A program made the translations under genes and the position numbers. The notes under the pieces are model-generated. The model had not been told where the DNA came from, ran no database searches, and saw only the letters and a list, made by a program, of their open reading frames with translations. 42,036 bases of DNA from Bryobacter sp. (lineage in GTDB: Bacteria > Acidobacteriota > Terriglobia > Bryobacterales > Bryobacteraceae), in the NCBI GenBank assembly GCA_022843605.1, contig JALHNI010000043.1:1-42036 (forward strand), read 5' to 3'. Below are positions 34,801 to 42,036 of this stretch, in pieces (position 1 is the first letter of the stretch; each line of letters starts with the position of its first letter).

Positions 34801-35069
34801 ATTTGCACCTCGTTGAGTTTCACCGACTTGAATCCGGACTGAGAGACTTCAACTTCGTAGACGCCACGCAGGATCGGGCTAAAGACGGCATAGCCATCGC
34901 CGGAAGAGGGTACGGAAGCGCGAGAGCCCGTGTTTCGGTTGAGAAGTGTGACATTGGCGCCGGCGACTGGTGCCTGCGAAACATCCTCCACCAGGACGCG
35001 CAAAGAGGCGGAGTCAGTTTGGGCAAAGAGCGAAGCGACAGATACCACCAGAAGGAGAAACTTAGGCAT
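31863..35069 (-). CDS. Oar-like TonB-dependent receptor with CarboxypepD domain
   Basis: 1068-residue outer-membrane receptor of the large Oar type common in acidobacteria. Signal peptide about 1-16. The CarboxypepD-reg-like domain runs about 20-105 (LRVLVEDVSQAPVAGANVTL, YEVEVSQSGFKSVKLNEVQI). The plug follows: ELPLAGRRYTELALLSPGV, NNFLLDGVDNNQGTQ, and FKVQTNSFSAEFGRSAGAVV. The barrel ends in WEAFNLFNTVNFQNPATTVG and MQLAIRYRF with the terminal Phe. The plug motif DGVDNN is usual for this group. TATCTT five bases before the ATG may be a -10 element. The M28 peptidase follows on the same strand, which suggests a peptide-scavenging pair. Confidence 0.93.
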   Translation of the reverse strand: MPKFLLLVVSVASLFAQTDSASLRVLVEDVSQAPVAGANVTLLNRNTGSRASVPSSGDGYAVFSPILRGVYEVEVSQSGFKSVKLNEVQINVDERRLLRVRLDVSSVSETVEVTAAVASIQTEQGSLGQTISGRTAVELPLAGRRYTELALLSPGVAASTLNATTRGPGWFVANGNYHTQNNFLLDGVDNNQGTQNAQSLSAQVVQPNPDAIAEFKVQTNSFSAEFGRSAGAVVNVSIKSGTNETHGTGYYFNRNSALAARGWTNNLQNVPKNNLKWDQYGGTVGGPIVKNKLFYFGAYEGFRQNFADTGLTTVPTLAQRRGEFGALNLIDPSTNTPFPGNLIPTSRVDPLAAKVIALYPEPNLPGNFQNGRPTNNYSLQRDGKENTHKFDTRADYNVNEKHQLMGRFSYLRQSFSRDAIFPGLGDGVGNQGTQFNQNRSLAAAWTYTISPRVVNTLRYGRNYTFAEFAHATANDQKADAFGFKGFPADMLQVGGLPLINPTNYNQLGTRNFRPQFQSPKLDQFVDTVSLIAGKHFLRAGFELRMKNNSFVDVTRRTPAYNFAGRYTNDAMGDLLLGFPESVQLNTVPEVKQLQQAVSGFIQDDWKITRRLTLNLGLRYEYTTPFYGSGANKNINFDPATGNLVFTTDQDKYLTTPDRNNFGPRMGFAWQAIEEKLVVRGGYGIFYNTEDIYGSEANLPLNPPQLIQPTLLRVGTGPAPVTLSEPLPAGVLSNFDSRNIGLRTREREQRSGRIQQFNLAIQYRVSKASTFEVAYAGNRGNNLFGLYERNQTNFGVDGSVPANRPFPQWQGIQTGASRAKSWYNALQTKFEHNFSSGLYALASFTWASAIDQVGTWDSGASPQFLDRFDLENGRMTQTPKLQYTTAVTYELPFGRGKKMGSSWNRVTDAVLGGWRTSMIVNWRTGLPINVGLNGNGIDPRTGQAYRFLARNGGGLRPDRVGEANTGVDPKTDRFRFLDPTAFRIQAVNTPGNAARNTAYGPRFFNTDFNLSKGFTITERQSVDLRWEAFNLFNTVNFQNPATTVGSTNFGWITSARDPRIMQLAIRYRF

Positions 35070-35164
35070 GGCTCAAGATAGCGACCTAAGATTTCGGCGA
35101 TATCTCCAACGCATGACGAATCGGCGACGGGGGTGAAAGAAGCCGTGGTCCCCGGCCTCCGGCG

Positions 35165-35640
35165 ATGCTAGAAGTTTTCCTGACGGCAACATCCACCACC
35201 AGTCATCGGCGGCAGATGGCCAAGCGGGCGGCCTACACCTGCTTCTTTCTGCTGACCGGCTTGGCGTTCGTGGGGACTTTCGTCTTCGACGTGCTAGCGA
35301 TTACGCTGCCCGCGTTCAAGATCGCCGGGGGAATCATTTTGCTGCTGATCGGCATTGTGCCCTTGGGATGCCGATGCTGGCCGGACCGGGCGCGATCTCC
35401 ACGGTGATGGTGCTCATCACAACGGCGCCTCAAGTTCTCACTGGTGGTGCTGGCGTTGGCGATCACCGCACTTTCGGCCTACCTGATCCTGTCAGCGGCC
35501 GACCGCTTCCGCACCATGCTGGGCGAAACCGGCATCCACATTCTCAGCCGGATCATGGGCATGCTGCTGATGGCCTTGGCCGCCCAGTTTAGGCCGACGG
35601 GCTATCGGCGCTGGGCTTCGCGAAGCCGTCGAACCGTTAG
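35165..35640 (+). pseudogene. Decayed marC-family membrane protein gene
   Basis: The sequence keeps pieces of a MarC (UPF0056) protein in several frames: FLTATSTTSHRRQMAKRAA, TLPAFKIAGGIILLLIGI, then in the next frame PMLAGPGAISTVMVLI, then in another FSLVVLALAITALSAYLIL and LSRIMGMLLMALAAQF, then DGLSALGFAKPSNR before TAG. The N-terminal helix is missing, about 35 residues expected between LLLIG and PLGMPML are absent, and at least three frameshifts occur (near 35369, 35425-35435 and 35590). One looks like loss of a G from GGGG. The several lesions show genuine decay rather than one sequencing error. MarC proteins are inner-membrane proteins of unknown role. Confidence 0.85.
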
Positions 35641-35850
35641 CGGTACGGCGACCGGAGCCGATGGCGGAGGTACCAACGCCGGTACTGGGGGATCCACCGT
35701 GGCAGGGGTGGCCGTCCTGGGGGGGGACGAACGGTAAATTTCCAGGCGCTCAATTAACTCGTCAATCAGTGCAAGTCTCTGATAAAGAAGATCTAATTGT
35801 ATTTCGGCGTCACTGGCGGGGGAGAGGTTTAACCGGGACACGGATGACAT
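35602..35850 (-). CDS. Possible small coiled-coil protein
   Basis: An 82-residue open frame starting at ATG 35850 (a GTG at 35877 would add nine residues). The first half reads DAEIQLDLLYQRLALIDELI and ERLEIYRSS, a convincing amphipathic helix, followed by a Pro/Thr/Val-rich linker and a basic tail ending RRLREAQRR. No Shine-Dalgarno is seen, and the 3' end overlaps the marC remnant, so the reading frame may be fortuitous. I know no family for it. Confidence 0.4.
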   Translation of the reverse strand: MSSVSRLNLSPASDAEIQLDLLYQRLALIDELIERLEIYRSSPPRTATPATVDPPVPALVPPPSAPVAVPLTVRRLREAQRR

Positions 35851-35930
35851 TTCTGAACGATAGCAACAGATGCCCACGTGAGCAATGTCGCTGAAGGGTG
35901 AGCCGGGTCACGCATTTGCGGGGATCGGGT

Positions 35931-35958
35931 TTGCCGCCTGAAGCCTGTTTGCTACACT
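35931..35958 (+). promoter_or_regulatory. Candidate sigma-70-type promoter of the helicase gene
   Basis: TTGCCG (35931-35936) and TACACT (35953-35958) are 16 bases apart. The expected start near 35965 leaves a leader of about 40 bases before the ATG at 36007. Confidence 0.5.
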
Positions 35959-36006
35959 CTGAAGGGCACGGACTGTTCGACAATCTGGGCCATTTCTTCC
36001 CCTCTG

Positions 36007-38544
36007 ATGGAGCACTCGACCCGCGTGGATTTCTTGTCTGGAATGAACCCCGAGCAGCAGAATGCCGTCGCGCACGTTGACGGTCCACTGCTGATTCTGG
36101 CGGGAGCCGGTTCTGGTAAGACACGCGTGATTACGCACCGGATCTGCCACCTGATTACGGCCCATCAGATTCCAGGGCCGTCGATTCTGGCGGTGACGTT
36201 CACCAATAAAGCGGCGGGCGAGATGCGAGAGCGCGTGCAGAAGCTGATGGGCGGCTACGAAAGCTATAACCAGGCTCCCGTGCTCGCGACGTTCCATTCG
36301 TTTTGCGTGCGGCTGCTGCGGCGCGACGGCGACCGCCTGGCACCTTTGCGCCCGAACTTTACCCGCAATTTCACCATCTACGATGCTGACGACCAACTCG
36401 GCATCATCAAGCAGGCTTTCCGTCATCTCAACGTCGACGAAAAGTTCATGCAGTACCGCGCCGTGCTCTCCCGCATTTCTCACGCCAAGAATCACGGGGA
36501 GACGCCGACGGATTGGCTGAAGGTGGTGGATCCCAAGGCCAAGACCCTCGCGGCGATCTATGAGCGCTACGAACGCAGCCTAATCGAAAGCAATGCCACC
36601 GACTTCGACGATCTGCTGTTGCTGGCCGTGAAGTTGCTGAGCGCGGACGAGCAGACTCGCGAACGCTACAACCGGCAGTTCCACTACCTGATGATCGACG
36701 AGTATCAGGACACCAACCGGACGCAGTATGACCTGATCCGGCTGCTGACCCGCACCCACAGCAATCTCGCCGTGGTGGGCGACGAGGACCAGTCGATTTA
36801 CGGCTGGCGTGGCGCCGACATCCGCAACATTCTCGACTTCGAGAAGGACTATCCGAAGGCGCGCGTAATTCGCCTGGAGCAGAACTACCGCTCGACGCGC
36901 AATATTCTTGCGGCGGCATCGGCCGTGGTGGCGAAGAACACGCAGCGCAAGGGCAAGAACCTTTGGACTTCGTCGGGCGAAGGCGCGAAGATCTCGCTGT
37001 TCGAAGCCGCGACGGGCGAGCAGGAAGCGATGTACATCGCGCAATCGATCGAGAAGGAATTCGATCGCGAAGCCAAGGTGAAGGTGGCCGTGCTGTATCG
37101 CACCAACTCGCAGTCGCGGCAGGTGGAAGAGGCGCTGCGGCGTTACGGACGGAAGTACAACGTGGTGGGCGGCACCAGTTTCTACCAACGGGCCGAAATC
37201 AAGGATGCCCTCTGCTATCTGAAGTTAATCACGTCGCCCGACGATTCGATGGCGCTGATGCGAATCATCAACCAACCGGCGCGCGGCATCGGTAAGACGA
37301 CGCTCGAACAGGTGGAGCAGTTCGCGCTGACCAACGGCATCAGTATGTGGATGGCGCTTGAGCAGATGGTGGCCGCGCGTCAGTTCGGAGCGCGGGCCGA
37401 TGCGGCCGTGGGTTCCTTCCTGAACCTGATCAACGAAATGCGGGCCCAGACCGAGATGCCGCTCGACGGCATGCTGCACCACATTCTGGAGCGCACCGGC
37501 TACTACCGCATGCTGAAGGAGAGCAACTCCCCCGATAGCGAAAGCCGTTTGAGCAATCTGGAAGAACTGGTGAATGCCGCCGCCGATGCCGTGGAGCGGG
37601 GCGAGAACATTACGGAATTTCTTGACCATGCCGCGCTCGTGGCCCAGGCCGACGACCTGGACGACAAAGCCGCCATCACGTTGATGACGATGCACAACGC
37701 CAAGGGACTGGAGTTTCCGGTGGTGTTCGTCGCTGGAATGGAAGAGGGCCTGTTCCCGCACTCCCGGTCGCGCGAGTCGGAAGAGCATCTGGAAGAGGAA
37801 CGGCGACTCTGCTACGTGGCGATGACGCGGGCGGAGCAGAGGCTGCATCTGTCGTATGCGCGGTTCCGCCGCCGTTTCGGGGGCGGCGCCCCGGAGATGA
37901 CAATCCCGTCGCGCTTCCTGACTGAAGTACCCGTGGAACTGCTGGAACGCGCCAAACCGGGTACTTTTCTCGACACGCATATCCCGCAGGTGAATCTCGA
38001 CGCCGAGCAAACTTTGGTGCGCGAGTCAGTGAAGAAGACGACGTACACCGGAAAGACTTATAATTCAGTAGAGAACATCTCGCAGTTCTTTGCGGAGCGA
38101 GGCATGCCGGCGAAACCGGCGGCGCCGCCCGCAGTGAACCGGGTAACGTCTTTGCCGCCGGCCAGGCCCCCCTGGGAGCCTGCGGCTCCGGTAGTAAGCC
38201 GGCCGGCAGCGAGTCCGCCGGCGACGAATCGGCCAGCATCGATCGGGCCCGTGCCTATACGGGCAACTCCGGTGGCTCCGCCGCCCGCTTCCGCGGGACA
38301 AGTGCAGAGCCGGTTGGGATTCTCGGGTGCGGGTGTTTCGGGCTCTGGTCCTTCTGGGGCCAAGCCGCCTCTCAAAAAGGCAAAAGGTTTTCGGAATGGC
38401 TCGAAGATCGTCCATCCCAAATATGGGCGGGGCACGATCATGCGAGTGGAAGGCGACGGCGACGAAGCGAAGCTGACGATCAGTTTTGTGAGTGGCGGCC
38501 TGAAGAAATTAATTGCGAAGTACGCAGGAATTGAAAGCGACTAA
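36007..38544 (+). CDS. pcrA: ATP-dependent DNA helicase, PcrA/UvrD family
   Basis: 845-residue superfamily 1A 3'-5' helicase for DNA repair and replication restart. Walker A GAGSGKT is at 33-39; other motifs are VTFTNKAAGEM (Ia), DEYQDTN (II), GDEDQSIYGWRGAD (III), EQNYRST (IV), TMHNAKGLEFPVVF (V) and YVAMTRAEQRLHLSYARF (VI). Domain lengths match PcrA. Residues 700-790 are an Ala/Pro/Ser/Val-rich linker, followed by a Tudor-like C-terminal domain (IVHPKYGRGTIMRVEGDGDE), which in PcrA/UvrD contacts RNA polymerase or DNA. UvrD and PcrA cannot be separated from this sequence alone. The ATG at 36007 lacks a Shine-Dalgarno; ATG 36043 (MNPEQQNAVAH) is an alternative close to the usual start. A tiny basic gene abuts its stop. 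Confidence 0.95.
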   Translation: MEHSTRVDFLSGMNPEQQNAVAHVDGPLLILAGAGSGKTRVITHRICHLITAHQIPGPSILAVTFTNKAAGEMRERVQKLMGGYESYNQAPVLATFHSFCVRLLRRDGDRLAPLRPNFTRNFTIYDADDQLGIIKQAFRHLNVDEKFMQYRAVLSRISHAKNHGETPTDWLKVVDPKAKTLAAIYERYERSLIESNATDFDDLLLLAVKLLSADEQTRERYNRQFHYLMIDEYQDTNRTQYDLIRLLTRTHSNLAVVGDEDQSIYGWRGADIRNILDFEKDYPKARVIRLEQNYRSTRNILAAASAVVAKNTQRKGKNLWTSSGEGAKISLFEAATGEQEAMYIAQSIEKEFDREAKVKVAVLYRTNSQSRQVEEALRRYGRKYNVVGGTSFYQRAEIKDALCYLKLITSPDDSMALMRIINQPARGIGKTTLEQVEQFALTNGISMWMALEQMVAARQFGARADAAVGSFLNLINEMRAQTEMPLDGMLHHILERTGYYRMLKESNSPDSESRLSNLEELVNAAADAVERGENITEFLDHAALVAQADDLDDKAAITLMTMHNAKGLEFPVVFVAGMEEGLFPHSRSRESEEHLEEERRLCYVAMTRAEQRLHLSYARFRRRFGGGAPEMTIPSRFLTEVPVELLERAKPGTFLDTHIPQVNLDAEQTLVRESVKKTTYTGKTYNSVENISQFFAERGMPAKPAAPPAVNRVTSLPPARPPWEPAAPVVSRPAASPPATNRPASIGPVPIRATPVAPPPASAGQVQSRLGFSGAGVSGSGPSGAKPPLKKAKGFRNGSKIVHPKYGRGTIMRVEGDGDEAKLTISFVSGGLKKLIAKYAGIESD

Positions 38545-38712
38545 ATGAATACGACGACGATTACGGACAAAGCGGTACGCAAGGTAGCCAAGCGCAAGGC
38601 GCGTAAGGCGGCCGAGGAGAAGGCGCCGCTCCAACCGCGTCCCGCCACGGTGGCGCGCGGCTCCATGAAGAAGAAAGTTAAGAAGGCTGTTCGCGGCCAG
38701 CGCAAGCGCTAG
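38545..38712 (+). CDS. Small lysine/arginine-rich protein coupled to the helicase gene
   Basis: 55-residue product, beginning MNTTTITDKAVRKVAKRKAR and ending MKKKVKKAVRGQRKR. Roughly two fifths of its residues are Lys or Arg, with few acidic ones, so it is likely to bind DNA or RNA. Its ATG immediately follows the helicase TAA (TAAATG), the arrangement expected for translational reinitiation. The Lys/Arg/Ala pattern recalls histone-H1-like or ribosome-associated basic peptides, but I cannot assign a family. A hairpin that may terminate both genes follows 28 bases later. Confidence 0.6.
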   Translation: MNTTTITDKAVRKVAKRKARKAAEEKAPLQPRPATVARGSMKKKVKKAVRGQRKR

Positions 38713-38740
38713 ACTCACTTTCCAAAAGCAAAACTGAAAC

Positions 38741-38780
38741 GGGCGTGCCGCTCCTTACCACAGGGAGCAGCCGCCCTTTT
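38741..38780 (+). terminator. Hairpin terminator after the helicase unit
   Basis: GGGCG (38741-38745) pairs with CGCCC (38772-38776), and inside it GCTCC (38750-38754) with GGAGC (38764-38768); TTTT follows. It lies between two convergent genes and may serve both strands. The internal mismatches lower confidence. Confidence 0.5.
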
Positions 38781-38790
38781 CGTGTTTCGG

Positions 38791-41043
38791 TTACGGCGCC
38801 GGAATGATCTGGAGCGTGTTTTTGATTTGTGGCTGCTTGAAGCCCAGCGGGAAGCTCTCGCCGACGTAGTACGCCTTCCACTGATCGCGGAAGTGTGCCG
38901 ACATCGGTTGGCCAGATTGTCCGACGGTGATGTTATTCAGGCTGGCGTCCCAATTGGAGAGGTCGGCTACGAAGCGCATTGATGGCGTAATGCGCAGGGT
39001 AGTTTGTTTCACGGTGGTGGTGGAGCCGCTCATGGGTACTGGGCCCACGCGGAAGCCGTCCGCCACCATCGAGAACGGAAACGAGTTGGCGAGGGGCAGC
39101 CGTCCCAGCACCGGATGCATTTGCGTGAACATCATGTACGTGCCGTAGTCCCACTTGCTGACATCCGGACCTTGCGTGCGTTCGCCCAGTTCGACGGCTT
39201 CAGAGAAGGCGCGCAGGAGCACTTGGGGGTAATCACCGAACCAGTCGGCCGGGCGCTCCCGCAAGAGTTTCTCCACCACTGCCGCCGCGATCTCGTTGTC
39301 GTAGGATGCTCCCTGGCCCGGCGCGGCGCGATCGGCCACCGTCCGGCGGAGTTGCTGAAAGATCAGCGTCACCAGGAGCGGTGCGGGCGTGCCTTTCTCC
39401 ATCTGGCCGTTCCAATTGCGAAGCACCGTCGCTGCTCCGGCCAATTTCGGATTCTTGAGTCCGCGCGCCTGATAAGCGTCCAGCACCTGCTTGGCCAGGA
39501 AGTGCGAGAAGCCGCTGTGGACATCCTTCTGCACAACGAGCATCTTTTCCGGCGTCCACTGCTGGCCGGCGCGGAGCATGGCTTCAATCTGCCGCTGCCG
39601 GTAAGGTGCGCTGAACTTACCGCCGACCGGATAAGCATACTGCGCCGGGAACGGATTCTGATTGGCCGTCACCAGCATGCCGCTGGGCGGGTCGAAGCTG
39701 CTGGGAAGGTCAGCGAACGGCACCATGCCTTCCCACTCCTGATCTCCGCGCCCGTCGGAGGGCACGTCGCCTTTGGCCCGCTTGCGGATCGGGAATCGGC
39801 CGGTGGCCTGATAGCCGATGTGGCCATCGACGTCGGCGTAAACGAAGTTTTGGGCGGCACCGGAGTACCGGGCAAGGACGGCGCGAAAGTCGGTCCAGTT
39901 CTGGGCGCGGTTGAGGTCCGCGAAGATGAACGAGAAGTTGCTCGCGTCGGCGTGTGTCCAGCGCAACGCGAGCGCCTGATTCGTGCCGCCTGGTTGGTTG
40001 CTCACCGCCCCCACTCGTACGGGTCCGTGCCGCGTGATCCAGTGCGATAGCACGCGCGGCTTCTCACCTTTCACCGCGATGGCCTCGCGCTCAAGGATTG
40101 CTTGTTCCACTTTGCCGGCGAACTCGTACTGGCCGGTGCCCAGGTTCATGCGCTCCACGTAGTAGTCCATCACGTCGAAGTGCAAATTTGTCACGCCCCA
40201 GGCGATGCGCTCGTTGTGGCCAATAATCACCATCGGTACGCCGGGCAGCGTGACGCCGGCGACGTTGAGGCCGGGCGCCTCAAGGTGCACCTGATACCAG
40301 GTGGAGGGAAAGCCGAATGGCAGGTGGGGGTCGCTTGCGAGCAGCGGTTTTCCGGACTTCGTCCATTTGCCGCCAACGACCCAGGCGTTTGAACCGAGTT
40401 GCGCCTCACTGCCCGTGCGCACCGGAAAGAGCGCCTCAACTTTGGCGGGTTCACCGACCGCTAGCATCTCGAACTTGCGAATTTCGGCCTCGTCGGTGGC
40501 GGTGAGCGTCTTCGCCATCTGCATGCCGATGGCGAGCGTATCGACGATGGTCCAGGGGCGCGGGTCATAGCCGAGCAGGGTGAATTCCACTGGCAGAGAG
40601 TCCCGGTGCGCGGCGATAAAGGCGTTGATGCCCTGGGCGTATGCCGCGAGCACCGCATACTCCGGACCCGCAAGCACCTTGGCTTGAGCTTCCGCGACGT
40701 GGCGCAATCGCCAGCGCCGTGCTTCCAGGTCACTTTCGAAGGCGGCGCGTCCGATCACTTCGGCTACCTGTCCCGATGCTTGGCGCCGGGCCATGTCCAT
40801 CTGCCAGAGGCGATCCTGCGCCATCGCATAGCCTTGCAGGTACGCCGCCTCTTCAATCGACGCGGCGCGAATGTGGGGCACGCCGAGTTGGTCCCGCGCG
40901 ATGCGGCCAGGTGCGCTGATGCCGAGGGGCAGAGTTCCTGAGGTTTCGGGCAGCAGCCGATACCCGTACCAATAAAGGACACCGCCTGCGGCAAGAAGCG
41001 CCAGGGCGATCAGCACATTGATAAACTGAATAATTCGTTTCAC
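38791..41043 (-). CDS. Penicillin acylase family protein (Ntn hydrolase)
   Basis: 750-residue exported protein of the penicillin/AHL acylase family (S45). A single N-terminal helix (9-27) acts as signal anchor. The alpha chain (about 45-217) has RDQLGVPHIRAASIEEAAYLQ and GYAMAQDRLWQMDMARRQAS. The processing site is GSNAWVV: Ser218 would become the nucleophilic N-terminus of the beta chain after autocleavage. Downstream LLASDPHLPFGFPSTWYQVH, HNERIAWGVTN and YADVDGHIGYQATGRFPIR are normal. Family members cleave amides such as penicillins, N-acyl-homoserine lactones or peptides; the real substrate cannot be inferred. The start codon is GTG. TACAAT (41078-41073, minus strand) is a possible -10 about 29 bases upstream. 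Confidence 0.92.
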   Translation of the reverse strand: MKRIIQFINVLIALALLAAGGVLYWYGYRLLPETSGTLPLGISAPGRIARDQLGVPHIRAASIEEAAYLQGYAMAQDRLWQMDMARRQASGQVAEVIGRAAFESDLEARRWRLRHVAEAQAKVLAGPEYAVLAAYAQGINAFIAAHRDSLPVEFTLLGYDPRPWTIVDTLAIGMQMAKTLTATDEAEIRKFEMLAVGEPAKVEALFPVRTGSEAQLGSNAWVVGGKWTKSGKPLLASDPHLPFGFPSTWYQVHLEAPGLNVAGVTLPGVPMVIIGHNERIAWGVTNLHFDVMDYYVERMNLGTGQYEFAGKVEQAILEREAIAVKGEKPRVLSHWITRHGPVRVGAVSNQPGGTNQALALRWTHADASNFSFIFADLNRAQNWTDFRAVLARYSGAAQNFVYADVDGHIGYQATGRFPIRKRAKGDVPSDGRGDQEWEGMVPFADLPSSFDPPSGMLVTANQNPFPAQYAYPVGGKFSAPYRQRQIEAMLRAGQQWTPEKMLVVQKDVHSGFSHFLAKQVLDAYQARGLKNPKLAGAATVLRNWNGQMEKGTPAPLLVTLIFQQLRRTVADRAAPGQGASYDNEIAAAVVEKLLRERPADWFGDYPQVLLRAFSEAVELGERTQGPDVSKWDYGTYMMFTQMHPVLGRLPLANSFPFSMVADGFRVGPVPMSGSTTTVKQTTLRITPSMRFVADLSNWDASLNNITVGQSGQPMSAHFRDQWKAYYVGESFPLGFKQPQIKNTLQIIPAP

Positions 41044-41092
41044 GCGGAGATAGTCTGGCGGAGTTAAACTTCATTGTACCGTCCGCACCTGC

Positions 41093-42036
41093 ATGCTTTA
41101 TAAGTTACTGCTGTTCGTCATCGTCACTGCGGTAAACGGTTTTTTCGCCGCCGCTGAGGTGGCGCTGATCTCGACGCGCCGTTCTCGCCTGGAGTCGCTC
41201 GCCCGCGAGGGCAATTTAGGGGCGCAGGCGGCACTCAAACTACTCGCCAATCCGGAACGCCTTCTCTCCGTGATTCAGGTGAGCATTTCCATCTGCGCGC
41301 TGGCGATGGGCCAGTTCGAAGAGATGATCACCACGCAGATTGAGGCGCTGATCATGCCGCTCTCCGTGCCGGCGATCGCCCCGTTTTTGCATGGGTTCAG
41401 CGTTTTCCTCTCGTTTCTGTTTCTCACGCTGACCCTGGTGGTGGCCGGCGAAGTCGTGCCCAAAAACATCGGTTTCGAGCGAGCCGAAAAGCTATCCATC
41501 ATTGCGGCGCCCATTCTGCTGATCATCTTTCGCGCGTCCGAACCGTTTGTCATCGTGGTGGAGCGATCCGCGGCTTGGCTCAGCCGCCTGCTGGGCGCCA
41601 AAGGGCACGGGCACTCCGGCGCCCACTCAGCGGAGGAGTTGAAGTTCATCGTCGAGAACAGCCATCAGGAGGGCTTCCTGCCGGCCTTCGAGCGTCAGGC
41701 AATCAACCGCCTGCTCGACCTGGACGACTACGTGGCGCGCGAGATCATGGTGCCCCGCCGTGATGTCGTCTCGATTCCGCTCACTTCGTCGCTGGACAAC
41801 GTGCTGAAGGCCATGACCGAAAGCCAGCATTCCCGGATTCCGGTTTACGACGGCAAACCCGAAAATCTGATGGGTATCGTGCACTTCCGCGACCTGCTGG
41901 AGGTTTGGCATCAGCGCCGCCTGGCCACGGAGAAGCGCAAATCCGTCCCTCCGTTCCAACTGCTGAAGTATTTGCGCAAGCCCTTCGTCATTCCCGAAAC
42001 CAAGCCGCTCAATCAACTGGTGGACGAATTTCGCCA
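41093..42036 (+). CDS. CNNM/hemolysin-type DUF21-CBS membrane protein, 3' end missing
   Basis: At least 314 residues, still open at the window end. The N-terminal DUF21/CNNM domain begins MLYKLLLFVIVTAVNGFFAA and contains AAEVALISTRRSRLESLA, LLSVIQVSISICALAMGQ and LTLVVAGEVVPKNIGFERAE, the last being a family signature. A CBS domain pair follows from about residue 215 (EIMVPRRDVVSIPLTSSLDNV, HSRIPVYDGKPENLMGIVHF, ETKPLNQLVDEF). The family includes CorB/YhdP-like Mg2+ and Co2+ efflux proteins; the name hemolysin is historical. The predicted C-terminal CorC/HlyC domain is beyond the window. The ATG lies 49 bases from the divergent acylase start; no Shine-Dalgarno is seen. Confidence 0.93.
   Translation, partial: MLYKLLLFVIVTAVNGFFAAAEVALISTRRSRLESLAREGNLGAQAALKLLANPERLLSVIQVSISICALAMGQFEEMITTQIEALIMPLSVPAIAPFLHGFSVFLSFLFLTLTLVVAGEVVPKNIGFERAEKLSIIAAPILLIIFRASEPFVIVVERSAAWLSRLLGAKGHGHSGAHSAEELKFIVENSHQEGFLPAFERQAINRLLDLDDYVAREIMVPRRDVVSIPLTSSLDNVLKAMTESQHSRIPVYDGKPENLMGIVHFRDLLEVWHQRRLATEKRKSVPPFQLLKYLRKPFVIPETKPLNQLVDEFR

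Overview
The window looks like chromosomal DNA of a GC-rich, diderm, free-living heterotroph, most likely an Acidobacteriota member close to the Bryobacterales/Solibacter group. The pointers are two Oar/CarboxypepD-type TonB-dependent receptors, a DUF1684 protein, an outer-membrane porin-2-like barrel, secreted WxxGxW-repeat proteins and a subtilase ending in SAVWGT repeats. This placement comes from gene content, not from a marker-gene tree. There is no rRNA, tRNA, CRISPR array, intact insertion sequence or prophage gene in view. The window is an ordinary, densely packed chromosomal stretch with two decayed loci.

Layout. 1-866: 3' part of a PiT phosphate transporter. 883-2818 (-): SMP-30-like lactonase followed by a ThiF/MoeB-type E1 enzyme. 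2778-4232 (+): DUF1684 lipoprotein-like gene and a DUF1990 gene, meeting the lactonase head to head with a 41-bp overlap. 4220-6828: small WxxGxW protein (-), ZIP-family metal transporter and bbp2 porin (+). 6879-9631 (-): cobT, FtsX/MacB permease and its ATPase in one tight run. 9653-10921 (+): ispG. 10923-12665 (-): secreted subtilase with nine SAVWG repeats. 12834-16085 (+): rlmN, then a SulP transporter and beta-carbonic anhydrase pair. 16082-17893 (-): membrane zinc-ribbon protein behind an ECF-type promoter, and a helical-repeat protein. 17982-18534: frameshifted higBA remnant. 18636-22307 (+): NTF2-like protein, sodium:solute symporter and NRAMP-like transporter. 22304-22666 (-): rhodanese. 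22907-25315 (-) and 25360-26769 (+): divergent TonB receptor and DASS anion transporter. 26888-27469 (+): second WxxGxW protein with a classic terminator. 27586-30335 (+): four-gene run (two uncharacterised small proteins, NmrA/DUF2867 protein, DUF4159 protein). 30332-35069 (-): large Oar-like TonB receptor and an M28 peptidase. 35165-35640: marC remnant. 36007-38712 (+): PcrA/UvrD helicase and an abutting 55-residue basic protein. 38791-41043 (-): penicillin acylase family protein. 41093-end (+): CNNM/hemolysin-type DUF21-CBS protein, cut by the window end.

Themes. Many products are envelope transporters or secreted hydrolases (subtilase, M28 peptidase, acylase, lactonase) that would work with the TonB receptors, DASS and SSS carriers to harvest peptides and organic acids. 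Core functions are scattered between them: isoprenoid synthesis (ispG), cobalamin lower-ligand activation (cobT), ribosome modification (rlmN) and DNA repair (pcrA).

The most interesting signals are a recurrent -10-like hexamer 5-10 bases before start codons that lack a Shine-Dalgarno sequence (leaderless transcription), the SAVWGT repeat tail, the mutual promoter overlap at 2762-2852, an NRAMP homologue without the metal-binding signatures, and three short uncharacterised genes held in operons. I did not find a clear new multi-gene defence or metabolic system.
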